Shown here piece after piece: positions 63,712-64,000 of a stretch of DNA of 64,000 nt. The notes beneath the pieces were generated by a model. It was not told the origin of the DNA. It made no database searches and worked only from the letters and a program-made list of their open reading frames with translations. The number at the start of each line of letters is the position of its first letter. Within the stretch, counting starts at the first letter, position 1. The position numbers were made by a program, and so were the translations under genes. This DNA is from Clostridium muellerianum (GTDB lineage Bacteria; Bacillota; Clostridia; Clostridiales; Clostridiaceae), in assembly GCF_012926525.1 (NCBI RefSeq), contig NZ_JABBNI010000036.1, positions 248,001-312,000 on the forward strand. The letters are read 5' to 3'.

Positions 63712-64000
63712 ATGCCTAATTGTTTTGTAGTAGCAGATCCAGTTAAGTGCATAGGATGCAGAACCTGTGAAATAGCTTGTGTCGTAGCTCATTCTAAAAA
63801 AGATATATTTACTTCAAATGTATCAGAAATTGAATTTTTTCCACGTCTAAGTGTAATAAAAACTGCAGAGGTAAGTGCTCCTATTCAGTGCAGACAGTGT
63901 GAAGATGCTCCCTGTGCTAAAGCATGTCCTGTTCAAGCTATAAGTAATAAAAATGGACATGTAAAGGTAGACGAAGGATTATGCATAGGATGTAAAACCT
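63712..64000 (+). CDS. hytE2: second HycB-like ferredoxin subunit (partial, runs off the window)
   Basis: The first 96 codons are present. MPNCFVVADPVKCIGCRTCE, then EIACVVAHSKKD, CRQCEDAPCAKACPVQAI and the start of a third site (LCIGCKT) show the same four-cluster layout as hytE1, of which it is a paralogue. The ribosome site AAAGGAG lies in the last codons of hytA, so translation is coupled. In C. autoethanogenum/C. ljungdahlii two HytE proteins occur in the same order. Confidence 0.92.
   Translation, partial: MPNCFVVADPVKCIGCRTCEIACVVAHSKKDIFTSNVSEIEFFPRLSVIKTAEVSAPIQCRQCEDAPCAKACPVQAISNKNGHVKVDEGLCIGCKT

Overview
The window is low-GC (roughly 30%) clostridial DNA. Several features point to an acetogenic Clostridium of cluster I, close to the C. 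ljungdahlii / C. autoethanogenum or C. carboxidivorans / C. drakei groups: formate-tetrahydrofolate ligase (fhs) behind a ZTP riboswitch, a selenocysteine formate dehydrogenase, and a Hyt-type electron-bifurcating [FeFe]-hydrogenase operon. The species cannot be fixed from the sequence alone.

Layout. 1-7.7 kb: right end of an integrated prophage (scaffold, major capsid, connector, an Ig-like-repeat protein, XhlA, GH25 lysozyme, LLH holin, tyrosine integrase) ending at the 3' end of a tRNA-Leu(CAA) gene. No tail genes are visible. 8-12 kb: an orphan YesN-type response regulator and a secreted subtilisin with three chitobiase-C-type domains. 12.2-14.1 kb: a NifU-like scaffold / GGGtGRT gene pair with its own promoter and a folded leader. 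14.2-15.8 kb: decayed gene remnants. 15.8-19 kb: a flavin-reductase operon of slightly foreign composition with a divergent Crp/Fnr regulator. 19-21 kb: a chemoreceptor. 21.5-24.8 kb: two adjacent AAA-ATPase proteins with C-terminal nuclease-like domains. 25-27 kb: ZTP riboswitch and fhs. 28.3-32.2 kb: polA, coaE and a lytic transglycosylase. 32.6-39.4 kb: tRNA-Leu(GAG), then an accessory zone with decayed genes, a large serine recombinase, a tRNA 3' remnant and a structured RNA candidate.

39.4-48.6 kb: a catabolic island (AraC regulator, NCS2 permease, RidA, diaminopropionate ammonia-lyase, two M20-type amidohydrolases, amino acid transporter). It resembles the purine / 2,3-diaminopropionate utilisation clusters of anaerobes and carries decayed fragments. 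50.3-54.1 kb: an electron-confurcating lactate dehydrogenase operon (EtfB, EtfA, FAD dehydrogenase), followed by only the C-terminal part of a lactate racemase. 55.7-64 kb: fdhA (in-frame TGA = selenocysteine) and hytC-B-D-E1-A-E2, the last gene running off the window.

How it fits together. FdhA with the Hyt subunits is expected to interconvert H2, NADP(H), ferredoxin and formate/CO2. Fhs then activates formate on tetrahydrofolate in the methyl branch of the Wood-Ljungdahl pathway. fhs, fdhA and hytC each have a TTGACA-17 bp-TAATAT promoter. Lactate oxidation by the Ldh/Etf complex feeds the same reductant pool. The intergenic regions are rich in dispersed palindromic repeats (at least three families), a triple tandem repeat and a duplicated ~101 bp regulatory segment.
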